Assembly (NCBI RefSeq): GCF_042683685.1
Contig: NZ_JBHUOP010000002.1
Location: forward strand, 248,001-312,000
Direction: 5' to 3'
Length of the DNA: 64,000 nt
DNA from: Timonella corticicola
Lineage (GTDB): Bacteria > Actinomycetota > Actinomycetes > Actinomycetales > Cellulomonadaceae
A program made the translations under genes and the position numbers. This document shows, piece after piece, positions 7,749 through 15,834 of this stretch. The notes beneath the pieces are model-generated. The model saw only the letters and a program-made list of their open reading frames with translations, did no database searches and was not told where the DNA came from. The number at the start of each line of letters is the position of its first letter. Position 1 is the stretch's first letter.

Positions 7749-10334
7749 ATGCGCCCGCTCTCTCCAGGTTCAATCCGCCTGACCACAGGACCGTTCGCCC
7801 AGGCCCAAGAACTGGGCGCGCACTACATCCTCAGCTTGGATCCTGACCGACTACTCGCCCCCTACCGGCGCGAGGCAGGCCTGCCCTCCCCCACTAACTC
7901 ATACGGCAACTGGGAAAACTCCGGACTCGACGGACACACGCTTGGTCATGTCCTCTCCACAGCCGCCCACCTACACGCCGCAACGGGATCGCAGGACGGG
8001 AGCAGACTCGTCGCCAATCTGGTGCAGGGCATCAAAGAGGCCCAAGACCACCTCGGAACCGGATATGTGGGCGGCATTCCACAGGGGTCGCAACTGTGGG
8101 AGCGCGTTGCGAGCGGCGCGGTCGAGCCGGACTCATTCGGGCTGAACGGTGCCTGGGTTCCCTGGTACAACCTGCACAAACTATTTGCGGGCCTGATCGA
8201 CGCGCACCAACTCACCGCGAGCACCGAGGCGCTTGAAGTGGTCACAAAGTTAGCCGATTGGTGGCTGACGATTGCGCGGCAGATGTCGGACGACACGCAC
8301 GAGGCCATGTTGCGCACGGAGTTCGGTGCGATGAATGCCGCGTTCGCGGACCTGTTTGAGTTGACCGGCACCGAAGGATATCTGTGGTTGGCGTACCGGT
8401 TCACGGACCAGTCGCTGTTCGGCCCGCTGAGTTCGGGCGAGCACGTGCTGCCCGGCAAGCACGCGAACACGCAGATCGCGAAGGCATACGGTTATGCACG
8501 GGTAGCAGCAGTGGCCGAGGATTCAGGGTACTGGACGGCTGCAGCCAATCTGTGGAAACAGGTCACCACCCGCCACACCTATATCTTTGGCGGCAACTCG
8601 GTGCGCGAACATTTCACCGAGAGCCTCAGCGCGGGATTCGACTCCGAGCAGGGCCCAGAAACCTGCAACACGTACAACCTGCTTCGCCTCACGCACGAAC
8701 TGTTGGCGGCACCCGAGTCGATCCTGAGCAGTTGCGAGGTCACGCGCGATGACTTGCTCGACTTCTACGAGCGGGCCCTGTTCAACCACGTCCTGTCATC
8801 GCAGCACCCTGAAACAGGTGGGCTGGTGTACTTCACGCCTGTTCGCCCGGACCAGTATCGCGTGTATTCGCAGGCCCAGCAGTGTTTCTGGTGTTGCGTG
8901 GGCACGGGCATGGAAAACCACACTCGTTACCCCGAGCTCATCGGCGCGAATGACAACGACACCCTGTTCGTGAACTTCGGGATCGCCGCCACCATCGATT
9001 GGGCAGAGCGCGGTCTATCCGTCGAAGTGCTCGACACGGTCACGAGCGCCTCCGAACTCGCGGTTCGGCTAGTCGCGGCCCCGTCCGAGCCGGTGTCGAT
9101 CGCGGTGCGCCTGCCATGGTGGTCGCGCCGCAACAATCGAACCTCGTGGAGCGTGCACACCCGCGTATTCGAGCCGGGTGAGGTCCTGCGCTTCCCGCTT
9201 GCCAAGCGCGTCACCGCGCATATCATTGCCGACGATCCGGCCAGTGGCGTTCAGTGGGTTGCCTTCCAGCGTGGCCCGCTCGCACTGGCTGCGGCGACCA
9301 GTGCTAGCGAGTTGACTGGGCTCGTGGCGGATGACTCTCGGATGGGACATGTAGCGCAAGGGCCGATACGTCCGTTGGCGGGTGTGCCCGTGGTTGTGGC
9401 CGATGGACCACTACTCCCGGATGTGTCCGCAGGTGGCCTACTGGCGAACCTGTTGCCCATGGGTGCGCAGCCATTGGGCGTGCTGGACGAGGCCAAGGTG
9501 GTGTTTGAGGATGACGTTGACGAGGCCCGTGCCGATCCCACCCTGCACGCAGCACTCGATGCCTTGGCACCGCGTCCAGGCGAACCAACGGTCGCGCTCA
9601 AGATCGTATCGGCCTCGAACGAGCACACTTCCGTGGCCCTTGCACCCCTTTATCAGGTACACGACACGCGATACACAATGTACTTCCCGGTCACCTCAGT
9701 CCCTGAACCGTCTCCGGTAAAAACTGACGAATCCGAGGAGGGACACCAGCCTGATCCACGCAAGTTTGAGGCTGCCGCCGAGGTGCGCACCGCGCTCGCC
9801 CGACTCGATGCCCGCAATGAACAGTTGGACACCGGACTGCTGGACTTCGTTGCCGCTGGCGAACAGCAGCCCGAATCCGACCACCACTTCAGCGGGTTGG
9901 ATTCTCTCGCCCAGGTCGAGGATGGACATCGTTGGCGCGACGCAACCGGCTGGTTCTCCTACCGGCTACGTGCCACCGCGCATGATGAAGGTGCCGAACT
10001 CACAGATGACACCGAACACGCTACCGGCGCGCACGTTCTCGATGACGGCGATGGCGATCAACCCGCAGCACTCACCCTGACAATCGTGGCCTCGCAGCAA
10101 CTGAGCCCCAGCCGCGCCGCGATCCTCATTGACGGCGTTCCTGTCGGAGACATCGAGCTATCCGCACGCACGCTGGCCAGTGAGCCACCGCAAGATTTCC
10201 GGTTCCCCATCAAACAGGCTTCCACCACCAAGCCGGGCACCCACCTTGTGGTGACGATCCGGGCGGAAGTCGCAGAATCGTCGGAAATCGGCGCACTCAC
10301 GCCACGCATCCACCACGTGCGACTACGCGCATAA
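7749..10334 (+). CDS. GH127 beta-L-arabinofuranosidase (DUF1680 family), cytoplasmic
   Basis: This 861-residue enzyme should release L-arabinose from beta-linked arabinofuranosyl chains such as those on hydroxyproline-rich plant glycoproteins. The GH127 zinc-thiolate site known from Bifidobacterium HypBA1 (Glu, Cys, Cys, Cys, with Cys as nucleophile) is matched by Glu304-x-Cys306 in ETCNTYN and Cys382-Cys383 in FWCCVGTG, with the same spacing within one residue. There is no signal peptide. ATG at 7749 has GAGGAA five bases upstream; the frame is open earlier, to 7473, but that would cross the operators. The last 350 residues form additional beta-rich domains. The 10386 gene follows after 51 bp and the LacI gene after that. 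Confidence 0.93.
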   Translation: MRPLSPGSIRLTTGPFAQAQELGAHYILSLDPDRLLAPYRREAGLPSPTNSYGNWENSGLDGHTLGHVLSTAAHLHAATGSQDGSRLVANLVQGIKEAQDHLGTGYVGGIPQGSQLWERVASGAVEPDSFGLNGAWVPWYNLHKLFAGLIDAHQLTASTEALEVVTKLADWWLTIARQMSDDTHEAMLRTEFGAMNAAFADLFELTGTEGYLWLAYRFTDQSLFGPLSSGEHVLPGKHANTQIAKAYGYARVAAVAEDSGYWTAAANLWKQVTTRHTYIFGGNSVREHFTESLSAGFDSEQGPETCNTYNLLRLTHELLAAPESILSSCEVTRDDLLDFYERALFNHVLSSQHPETGGLVYFTPVRPDQYRVYSQAQQCFWCCVGTGMENHTRYPELIGANDNDTLFVNFGIAATIDWAERGLSVEVLDTVTSASELAVRLVAAPSEPVSIAVRLPWWSRRNNRTSWSVHTRVFEPGEVLRFPLAKRVTAHIIADDPASGVQWVAFQRGPLALAAATSASELTGLVADDSRMGHVAQGPIRPLAGVPVVVADGPLLPDVSAGGLLANLLPMGAQPLGVLDEAKVVFEDDVDEARADPTLHAALDALAPRPGEPTVALKIVSASNEHTSVALAPLYQVHDTRYTMYFPVTSVPEPSPVKTDESEEGHQPDPRKFEAAAEVRTALARLDARNEQLDTGLLDFVAAGEQQPESDHHFSGLDSLAQVEDGHRWRDATGWFSYRLRATAHDEGAELTDDTEHATGAHVLDDGDGDQPAALTLTIVASQQLSPSRAAILIDGVPVGDIELSARTLASEPPQDFRFPIKQASTTKPGTHLVVTIRAEVAESSEIGALTPRIHHVRLRA

Positions 10335-10385
10335 CGGACCGATATTCTTGAGTTCACCCCACCACAACACCATTCGGAGGACACA

Positions 10386-10745
10386 ATGGGATGGTTTCAC
10401 CGCCGCAAGGACGTCCCCATGCTGCAACCGATGCAGCCATTCACCTTTCAGGTTGAGGACATCTTCACGATCACGGGGCGTGGAACGGTCTTTACCGGTC
10501 GAGTCGAGACTGGCACAGCGCAGGTGGGGCAAAGGATCAACCTCAACATATCCGGTGAGACCTTCCCAGCCGTCATCACGGGAATTGAGCGGTTCAGAAA
10601 ACGAAGTTCCACTGCAGGCGCCGGTGATTCCGTGGGGATCCTGGTCAAACAACTCGACAGGATCGCGCTCAGCCGTATACACGGTGATGACGCGCGTCAC
10701 GGGACGCCCTCCGATTCTCGTGACGTCACGATCACATCCGCGTAG
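10386..10745 (+). CDS. Free-standing EF-Tu domain-II-like small protein
   Basis: 119 residues. Positions about 18-90 (PFTFQVEDIFTITGRGTV, then FTGRVETGTAQVGQRI) match the second, beta-barrel domain of elongation factor Tu, including the GRGTV.TGRVE core, but there is no GTPase domain and no domain III. CGGAGG precedes ATG at ideal spacing. It sits between GH127 and a LacI gene, with only 2 bp to the latter, so all three are probably one operon. The function is unknown; a binding role for RNA, protein or another ligand is possible. A 14-bp palindrome (10718-10731) lies inside its 3' end. Confidence 0.8.
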   Translation: MGWFHRRKDVPMLQPMQPFTFQVEDIFTITGRGTVFTGRVETGTAQVGQRINLNISGETFPAVITGIERFRKRSSTAGAGDSVGILVKQLDRIALSRIHGDDARHGTPSDSRDVTITSA

Positions 10746-10747
10746 CA

Positions 10748-11776
10748 ATGAGCCAAACACCACGTAACCCCGTAACCATCAGCGATGTCGCCCGTGCTGC
10801 CGGGGTCTCCACCGCGTCCGTGTCCTCCGTGATCAACGGACGTTCGCGGGTTTCGGCTGCGACCACCGCGCGCATCAACGCCGCAATCGAGGAACTCGGC
10901 TACCAGATCAACCCCACCGCCCGGATGTTGCGCTCGGGACGCACGGGAGCAATCGGACTCGTGGTTCCCGAGTTGAACCGCCCCTATTTTGGGCAACTCG
11001 CAACGCATCTCGCGGACGAACTCGCCGCAACCGGTCGACATCTGGTCGTCCAACGATCCGGTGGCAGTCGAGAGCAGGAACTCGCAGCCGCATCATTCGC
11101 GCGCCTACGCATGTACGACGGTGTCATCTTCTCCGTGGTTGATCTTGACGCGCAGGAGTTGGAACGACTCGGGTTCTCCACGCCCGTGGTGCTGATCGGC
11201 GAGCGCTCCGCCGAACACCGATTCGACCACGTGGCGATGGACAACGTCGGCGGTTCCGCGCAGGCCACCCGGCATCTGCTTGAACGTGGCGCCCGGCGGA
11301 TCGTGCTGCTCGGTGGAGACGTACACTCGGGGATCGACATGACTCAACTGCGCACCCGCGGATACACCTCGGCTCTGGCTGAGCGAGGGCTGGCGGTCGA
11401 TGTGGATCTGGTTGTCCCACTGGGCGTGTTTGATCTGGAAGCAGGACGGTCAACGGTGCACTCGCTGGTTGAGCGTGGCGTGGAGTTCGATGCGGTGTTT
11501 GCGGTAACGGATGTGGTGGCTCTCGGCGCGCTGCGAGGTCTTGCCGAGCGGGGTCTACGGGCACCACAGGATGTGCAGGTCATCGGGTTCGACAACATCA
11601 CCGAGGCCGCATATTCAACGCCTGCCCTGACAACGGTTGATCCGAACAAGCGTGACATCGCGCGAACCGCTTTGGCACTACTCGATGAACGGCTCAACCC
11701 TGGCACAGCAGAGATCGCGCCGCGGGAAATCACCGTTGACGCTTCACTCGTGGTGCGGGAGTCGACCCTGCCCTAG
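10748..11776 (+). CDS. LacI-family transcriptional regulator (GH51/GH127 cluster)
   Basis: 342 residues. The N-terminal helix-turn-helix (TISDVARAAGVSTASVSSVI, residues about 9-28) and hinge (QINPTARMLRSGRTGAIGLV) are followed by a periplasmic-binding-like sensor domain. Recognition-helix residues TA differ from the VK/IK of the regulators at 24880 and 50606 and the HQ of 32347, which fits its own operator type, TGTAAATCGATTTACA, at 7578-7616. There is no ribosome site; the ATG sits 2 bp after the EF-Tu-like gene, so translation is probably coupled. The inducer is probably an arabinose-containing sugar; this is inferred from neighbours only. Confidence 0.92.
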   Translation: MSQTPRNPVTISDVARAAGVSTASVSSVINGRSRVSAATTARINAAIEELGYQINPTARMLRSGRTGAIGLVVPELNRPYFGQLATHLADELAATGRHLVVQRSGGSREQELAAASFARLRMYDGVIFSVVDLDAQELERLGFSTPVVLIGERSAEHRFDHVAMDNVGGSAQATRHLLERGARRIVLLGGDVHSGIDMTQLRTRGYTSALAERGLAVDVDLVVPLGVFDLEAGRSTVHSLVERGVEFDAVFAVTDVVALGALRGLAERGLRAPQDVQVIGFDNITEAAYSTPALTTVDPNKRDIARTALALLDERLNPGTAEIAPREITVDASLVVRESTLP

Positions 11777-11926
11777 TGTCCCCCGCCGCAGCGAAGCGGA
11801 CACCGTCAGTGCCTCCCCACTCAACGATGCTGGACGGAGAGGCGCTGCGCTAACTGGAGTTATCGTCGGTAATCTTCCCACTGCTCCAATCCCGCTCCAG
11901 TGCTCCCCTACTCCGCCACACCCTGC

Positions 11927-11995
11927 TCGATGGGTCCAAATTGGTCCGGGCGCACACACTTTTTGTATGCACCCGGACCAAAACCAGCCCACTGA
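11927..11995. repeat. Family A dispersed palindromic element, copy 1
   Basis: About 69 bp: an outer arm TCGATGGGTC, an inner stem GGTCCGGGCGCA/TGCACCCGGACC around a T-rich loop, an A-tract, then AGCCCACTGA. Same layout as 14576, 27641, 32212 and 56661. It lies in the 349-bp gap 11777-12125 between the LacI gene and the secreted GH43 gene; the rest of that gap before the operators is plain. Confidence 0.75.
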
Positions 11996-12026
11996 GAAAC
12001 GGTGGACCCTCCTGACAATGGGTAGT

Positions 12027-12065
12027 TCTACATCGTTGCAGAAATGATCTACATCGTTGTAGATT
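12027..12065 (+). promoter_or_regulatory. Promoter with paired LacI-type operators for the secreted GH43 gene
   Basis: TCTACATCGTTGCAGA (12027-12042) and TCTACATCGTTGTAGA (12048-12063) are near-palindromes exactly 21 bp apart, placing them on one DNA face. TTGCAG (12036-12041) and TAGATT (12060-12065) are spaced 18 bp and fit a promoter, so the two sites cover the -35 and -10. The layout means repression until sugar is present. Confidence 0.7.
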
Positions 12066-12125
12066 CGACTTGGGTCACTCATCGTTGAGTTCCCACATCT
12101 GTCCAACGACGAACAGGAATGGCAC

Positions 12126-14519
12126 ATGCCCAACCACACCACCAAGCGTGCGGTCGCAGCCCTCACCGCGGGAATGCTGGGAATCAGCGCATTGCTCGTA
12201 GGGTCAGCCGCACAGGCAAAACCGAAAGATCCAACGCCCAGGAAACCAACGTTCACGAACGTCACGGTCCACGACCCATCAGTGGTCACGTCCGGGAAAG
12301 ATGTCTGGGTCTTCGGATCGCACGGCGCCTCCGCGCACACCCGCGACCTCATGAACTGGACCCAACACACGGTCGACCTCAGCCAAGACCGAGACAACAC
12401 ACTGTTTGACGACATCTACACCGAACTCAAGGAAACCTTCGACTGGGCTCAAACCGACACACTCTGGGCCTCCGACGTCATCCAACTCAAGGATGGCCGC
12501 TACGCAATGTACTACAACGCATGCAAGGGAGACTCCCCACGATCCGCGCTAGGACTCGCCATCGCAGACAGCGTTGACGGCCCCTACAAGGATCAGGGCA
12601 TCCTGCTCAAGTCGGGTATGTGGGACGAGGAATCCGAGAACCCAGGCGAGATCTACGACGCCAACATCCACCCCAACGCCGTGGACCCAGACGCGTTCTT
12701 TGACGCCAAGGGCAACCTGTGGATGGTGTACGGCTCCTACTCGGGCGGAATCTTCATCCTCCAGATGGACAAGAACACCGGGCTGCCGCTACCTGACCAA
12801 GGCTACGGCAAACACCTGATCGGTGGAAACCACTCCCGCATCGAAGCGCCGGCGATCCAGTACAACAAGCAGACCGGCTACTACTACATGTACGTCTCGT
12901 TCGGCGGCTTGGACGCGAACGGCGGATACAACATGCGCGTGGCCCGTTCCAAGAAGCCGGATGGCCCGTACGTGGACGCCCAGGGCAACGACATGGCCAA
13001 CGTGAAGTCCAACCGCAGCCTGCCACTGTTCGATGACGCCTCCATCGAACCCTACGGCGTCAAGATGATGGGTTCGCACCTGTTCACGCGCGAACTCGGC
13101 GACCCTGCCTCGGGAACCGAAAGCACCTCCGGCATCGGCTACCAGTCACCGGGACACAACACGTGGTACCAGGACCCAAAGACCGGCAAGACGTTCCTGA
13201 TCTTCCACGCCCGCTTCCCCGACACCGGAGAGATGCACCAGGTTCGGGTCCAGCAGATCTGGTTCAACAAGGATGGCTGGCCAGTCCTTTCGCCGATGCA
13301 GTATGCGGGAGAGACCAACCGCACATTCAAACGCAAAGAGGTCGAGGGCACCTGGCAGGTCATCAACATGGGCAAGGACATCAACTCCACCGCCAAACTC
13401 TCCGAAGAGATCACACTGACCAAGAACGGCAAGATCACCGGAGCGTACTCGGGCAAGTGGAAACTCACGAGCCACAACTACGCCGAACTCCAGATCGGAA
13501 AGAACACCTACAAAGGTGTGTTCATGCCGATCTGGGACCCGCAGTACCAGAAGTGGTCGGTTGGGTTCAGTGCCGTGAGCAAGCAGGGCGAGACCATCAT
13601 GGGTCGCTCCTACCAGACCATGAGCCAGAAGGAAGCGGTCAAGGCCGTCACGAAAGCCATCGATCTGGGCAACATTCAGGCCGTGACCGGAAACCTCACT
13701 CTCCCCACCTCGGGCACTCACGGAACCACGATCACCTGGAAGACCTCCGACTCCGCAGTCGTCACGGACACCGGTGTCACCACCCGTCCCGGCGTGGGCG
13801 AAAGCCCTCGTCGTGCGACGTTGACTGCCACGATTCGCAACGGCAAGCACACCGAGAAGCGCACCTTCAAGATCACGGTGCTGCCACGTGAGGCGGCTCA
13901 GCTCGGCGCGCAGTGGACCTTCGACGGCGACCTGGTGGAGGCCACTGGAACCTACGCTGATGCCACCCCAAGTGGCGCCAAGATTGACCTGGCCGGTAAC
14001 CCGGCACAGTACGTGAGCGATGGAGTCAGCGGGCAGGCGCTCTACCTTGACGGTAATTCCGGTGTACGTCTACCGGACGGACTGATCCACAGTGACACCT
14101 ATTCAGTCAGCCTGTGGCTGCGCCCGGAGGCGCTCACCTCTTACACGACCGCTTTCTTTGGCGCGGCAACGTCTGAGAGTTGGGTGAGCCTCGTGCCGCG
14201 TGGTCATGACGGGGTGAACGGCAATGCGATGGTGTGGTCCGGGACGGCCTGGTATGACGCCGGAACCGGGGTCAACCTGCCGGTTGGCGAGTGGAGCCAT
14301 GTCGCGTTTGTGAATGATCGCGGCACGCTTTCGGTCTACGTGGATGGTGTGCTCGCCTTCGAGGGCACCGGTTTCCCCAACGTGTTCACCACAGAAAACG
14401 GGATGTTCACGCTGGGTGTGAACTGGTGGGACACCGCATTCAAGGGTTCGATTGATGAGCTCACGGTGTGGACCTCGGCGCTGACCGCGCAGGATGTGGC
14501 GCAGTTGGGGGCACGGTAG
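12126..14519 (+). CDS. Secreted multidomain GH43 arabinan-degrading enzyme with C-terminal LamG-like domain
   Basis: 797 residues. A Sec signal peptide (KRAVAALTAGMLGISALLVG, cleavage after AQA near residue 35) leads to a five-bladed GH43 domain with the expected acid triad: Asp in VHDPSV, Asp in AVDPDAF and Glu in SRIEAPAI. A C-terminal part of the GH43 module follows to about residue 495, then an atrophied bacterial Ig-like domain (about 500-588) and a LamG/concanavalin-like domain (about 592-797) that may bind polysaccharide. There is no LPXTG or lipobox, so it is released. It resembles endo-1,5-alpha-arabinanases, but the exact substrate is unproven. It is controlled by the operator pair at 12027-12063. 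Confidence 0.92.
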   Translation: MPNHTTKRAVAALTAGMLGISALLVGSAAQAKPKDPTPRKPTFTNVTVHDPSVVTSGKDVWVFGSHGASAHTRDLMNWTQHTVDLSQDRDNTLFDDIYTELKETFDWAQTDTLWASDVIQLKDGRYAMYYNACKGDSPRSALGLAIADSVDGPYKDQGILLKSGMWDEESENPGEIYDANIHPNAVDPDAFFDAKGNLWMVYGSYSGGIFILQMDKNTGLPLPDQGYGKHLIGGNHSRIEAPAIQYNKQTGYYYMYVSFGGLDANGGYNMRVARSKKPDGPYVDAQGNDMANVKSNRSLPLFDDASIEPYGVKMMGSHLFTRELGDPASGTESTSGIGYQSPGHNTWYQDPKTGKTFLIFHARFPDTGEMHQVRVQQIWFNKDGWPVLSPMQYAGETNRTFKRKEVEGTWQVINMGKDINSTAKLSEEITLTKNGKITGAYSGKWKLTSHNYAELQIGKNTYKGVFMPIWDPQYQKWSVGFSAVSKQGETIMGRSYQTMSQKEAVKAVTKAIDLGNIQAVTGNLTLPTSGTHGTTITWKTSDSAVVTDTGVTTRPGVGESPRRATLTATIRNGKHTEKRTFKITVLPREAAQLGAQWTFDGDLVEATGTYADATPSGAKIDLAGNPAQYVSDGVSGQALYLDGNSGVRLPDGLIHSDTYSVSLWLRPEALTSYTTAFFGAATSESWVSLVPRGHDGVNGNAMVWSGTAWYDAGTGVNLPVGEWSHVAFVNDRGTLSVYVDGVLAFEGTGFPNVFTTENGMFTLGVNWWDTAFKGSIDELTVWTSALTAQDVAQLGAR

Positions 14520-14575
14520 CGCAGCGCCTCGGCTCTGCAGGACTTTGGCCCTCCCGACAGAGCCAACGCCCCACC

Positions 14576-14644
14576 CAATGGGTCAAAAAAGGTCCGGGTG
14601 CACACACAAAGTGTGTGCACCCGGACAAAAAACAGCCCACCGAG
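14576..14644. repeat. Family A dispersed palindromic element, copy 2, also a terminator on the minus strand
   Basis: The best copy: GTCCGGGTGCACACAC (14592-14607) pairs perfectly over 16 bp with 14611-14626 around AAA. On the minus strand the stem is followed by TTTTTT, making a good intrinsic terminator for the GH43 lipoprotein operon ending at 14713. Outer arms ATGGGTC and CAGCCCACCGAG match the other copies. It lies between convergent genes. Confidence 0.8.
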
Positions 14645-14712
14645 GAAAACCCTCAGGGAGATGGCAACCTAAGCAGGTCGCTCAGCCCTATTCAGGCAAG
14701 GCAGCAGCATCT

Positions 14713-15834
14713 CTACTCGGGCAGTTCCTCTTCGGTCCACGCGACGGGCCAGCCGTCCTCGGTCCACGCGAGTTCACGCAGGCCGAGCTGGAACAGCCCC
14801 TGCTTGTCCTTGTCGTAGAAGTGGTAGGCGACAACGGCCGTCCCCGTGTCATCAGAGCCGGAACCAGACCCACCCGACACAGCCGCACTCTGCCCACCTG
14901 GGCCAACGCGCGCATCCACGGTCTTGAGCAACTGGGTGCCGCCATCTTCGAGGAGAGAGACTCCGTCGGCGTCGATGTACGGCCCGGTGACGTTCTCAGA
15001 ACGTCCAACGGCCATGTTGTACGTGGACACCGAACCCTGGCAGCACGAGTCGCGCGAGAAGAACAGGTAATAGTACTCGCCGTGGCGCAGGATATATCCG
15101 GCCTCTATCGAGTTGGGCGGGTATCCGCGGTCGGCCACAAGAACGGGTTCGATTCCGGAGGCGGTCAGCGGATCGTCTGTCACGTCTGCCATGCCGGGGA
15201 GTTTGCCGGAGGGCCATTCGAGCGGAACCAGGTGCAGCCCACCCCAGAACGATCCGAACACCATCCACGGGTCGCCGTTCTCGTCCTCTACGATACCGGG
15301 GTCGATTGCGTTGAAGTTCCGTCCGCCGTTTGAGCGCAGCACTTCGCCGTGATCCACCCAGCGGTAGTCGGGCGAGTCCACGTCGAGGGTGGTGTTGGTG
15401 TATAGCCCGATGAGCGAGGTGTTGGACCCGAACGTCGAGGCCGAGTAGTACATGTAGTACGTGCCGTCGTGTTCGTAGACCTCGGGTGCCCAGAAGTTGT
15501 CTACGCCCTCGATGATGGACCTGGCCCAGTAGGGTTCGTCGGTGTTCTTCCAGGCTGCGCCGATGTACTCCCAGGTTTTCCCGTGGTCGGTTGAGCGACG
15601 CACCTGCGGAGAACCGAGGCCGATTGAGCCGTTTCCGGTGGAGTACACGTACCAGGTGTCGTCGTCGGTTTCGGGTGTTCCGGCGTCATCGATGATGAGC
15701 GCGGGGTCATGCACGTCCACCGAGCCGGTCGCGGGAATGTCCGTTGCGGCGGTTGGGCCGCTCGCGCATCCCGCGAGCAGGCTCGCGCACAGGCTGGTGG
15801 CGGCGAGTAGCGCGAGTGGTTTAGCCGAGCGCAA
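14713..15834 (-). CDS. GH43 arabinanase/arabinosidase lipoprotein
   Basis: 373 residues, surface-anchored. The start is TTG at 15834: CTGGAG lies five bases before it, and it yields a clean lipoprotein signal (MRSAKPLALLAATSLCASLL) with lipobox LAGC, Cys23. The frame stays open further upstream, but that sequence is GH51 coding in another frame. The start overlaps the GH51 stop by 14 bp, so translation is coupled. GH43 residues: Asp in DVHDPAL, Asp in NAIDPGIV and Glu in SIEAGYIL. It resembles extracellular arabinan endo-1,5-alpha-L-arabinosidases. It would trim arabinan at the cell surface for the importer at 19033-22408. Confidence 0.9.
   Translation of the reverse strand: MRSAKPLALLAATSLCASLLAGCASGPTAATDIPATGSVDVHDPALIIDDAGTPETDDDTWYVYSTGNGSIGLGSPQVRRSTDHGKTWEYIGAAWKNTDEPYWARSIIEGVDNFWAPEVYEHDGTYYMYYSASTFGSNTSLIGLYTNTTLDVDSPDYRWVDHGEVLRSNGGRNFNAIDPGIVEDENGDPWMVFGSFWGGLHLVPLEWPSGKLPGMADVTDDPLTASGIEPVLVADRGYPPNSIEAGYILRHGEYYYLFFSRDSCCQGSVSTYNMAVGRSENVTGPYIDADGVSLLEDGGTQLLKTVDARVGPGGQSAAVSGGSGSGSDDTGTAVVAYHFYDKDKQGLFQLGLRELAWTEDGWPVAWTEEELPE

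Noticed and set aside
14494..15333. 279-codon plus-strand frame running from the GH43 end into the convergent lipoprotein gene
   Set aside because: It reads through a family A repeat and opposite a real gene; no ribosome site or domain.
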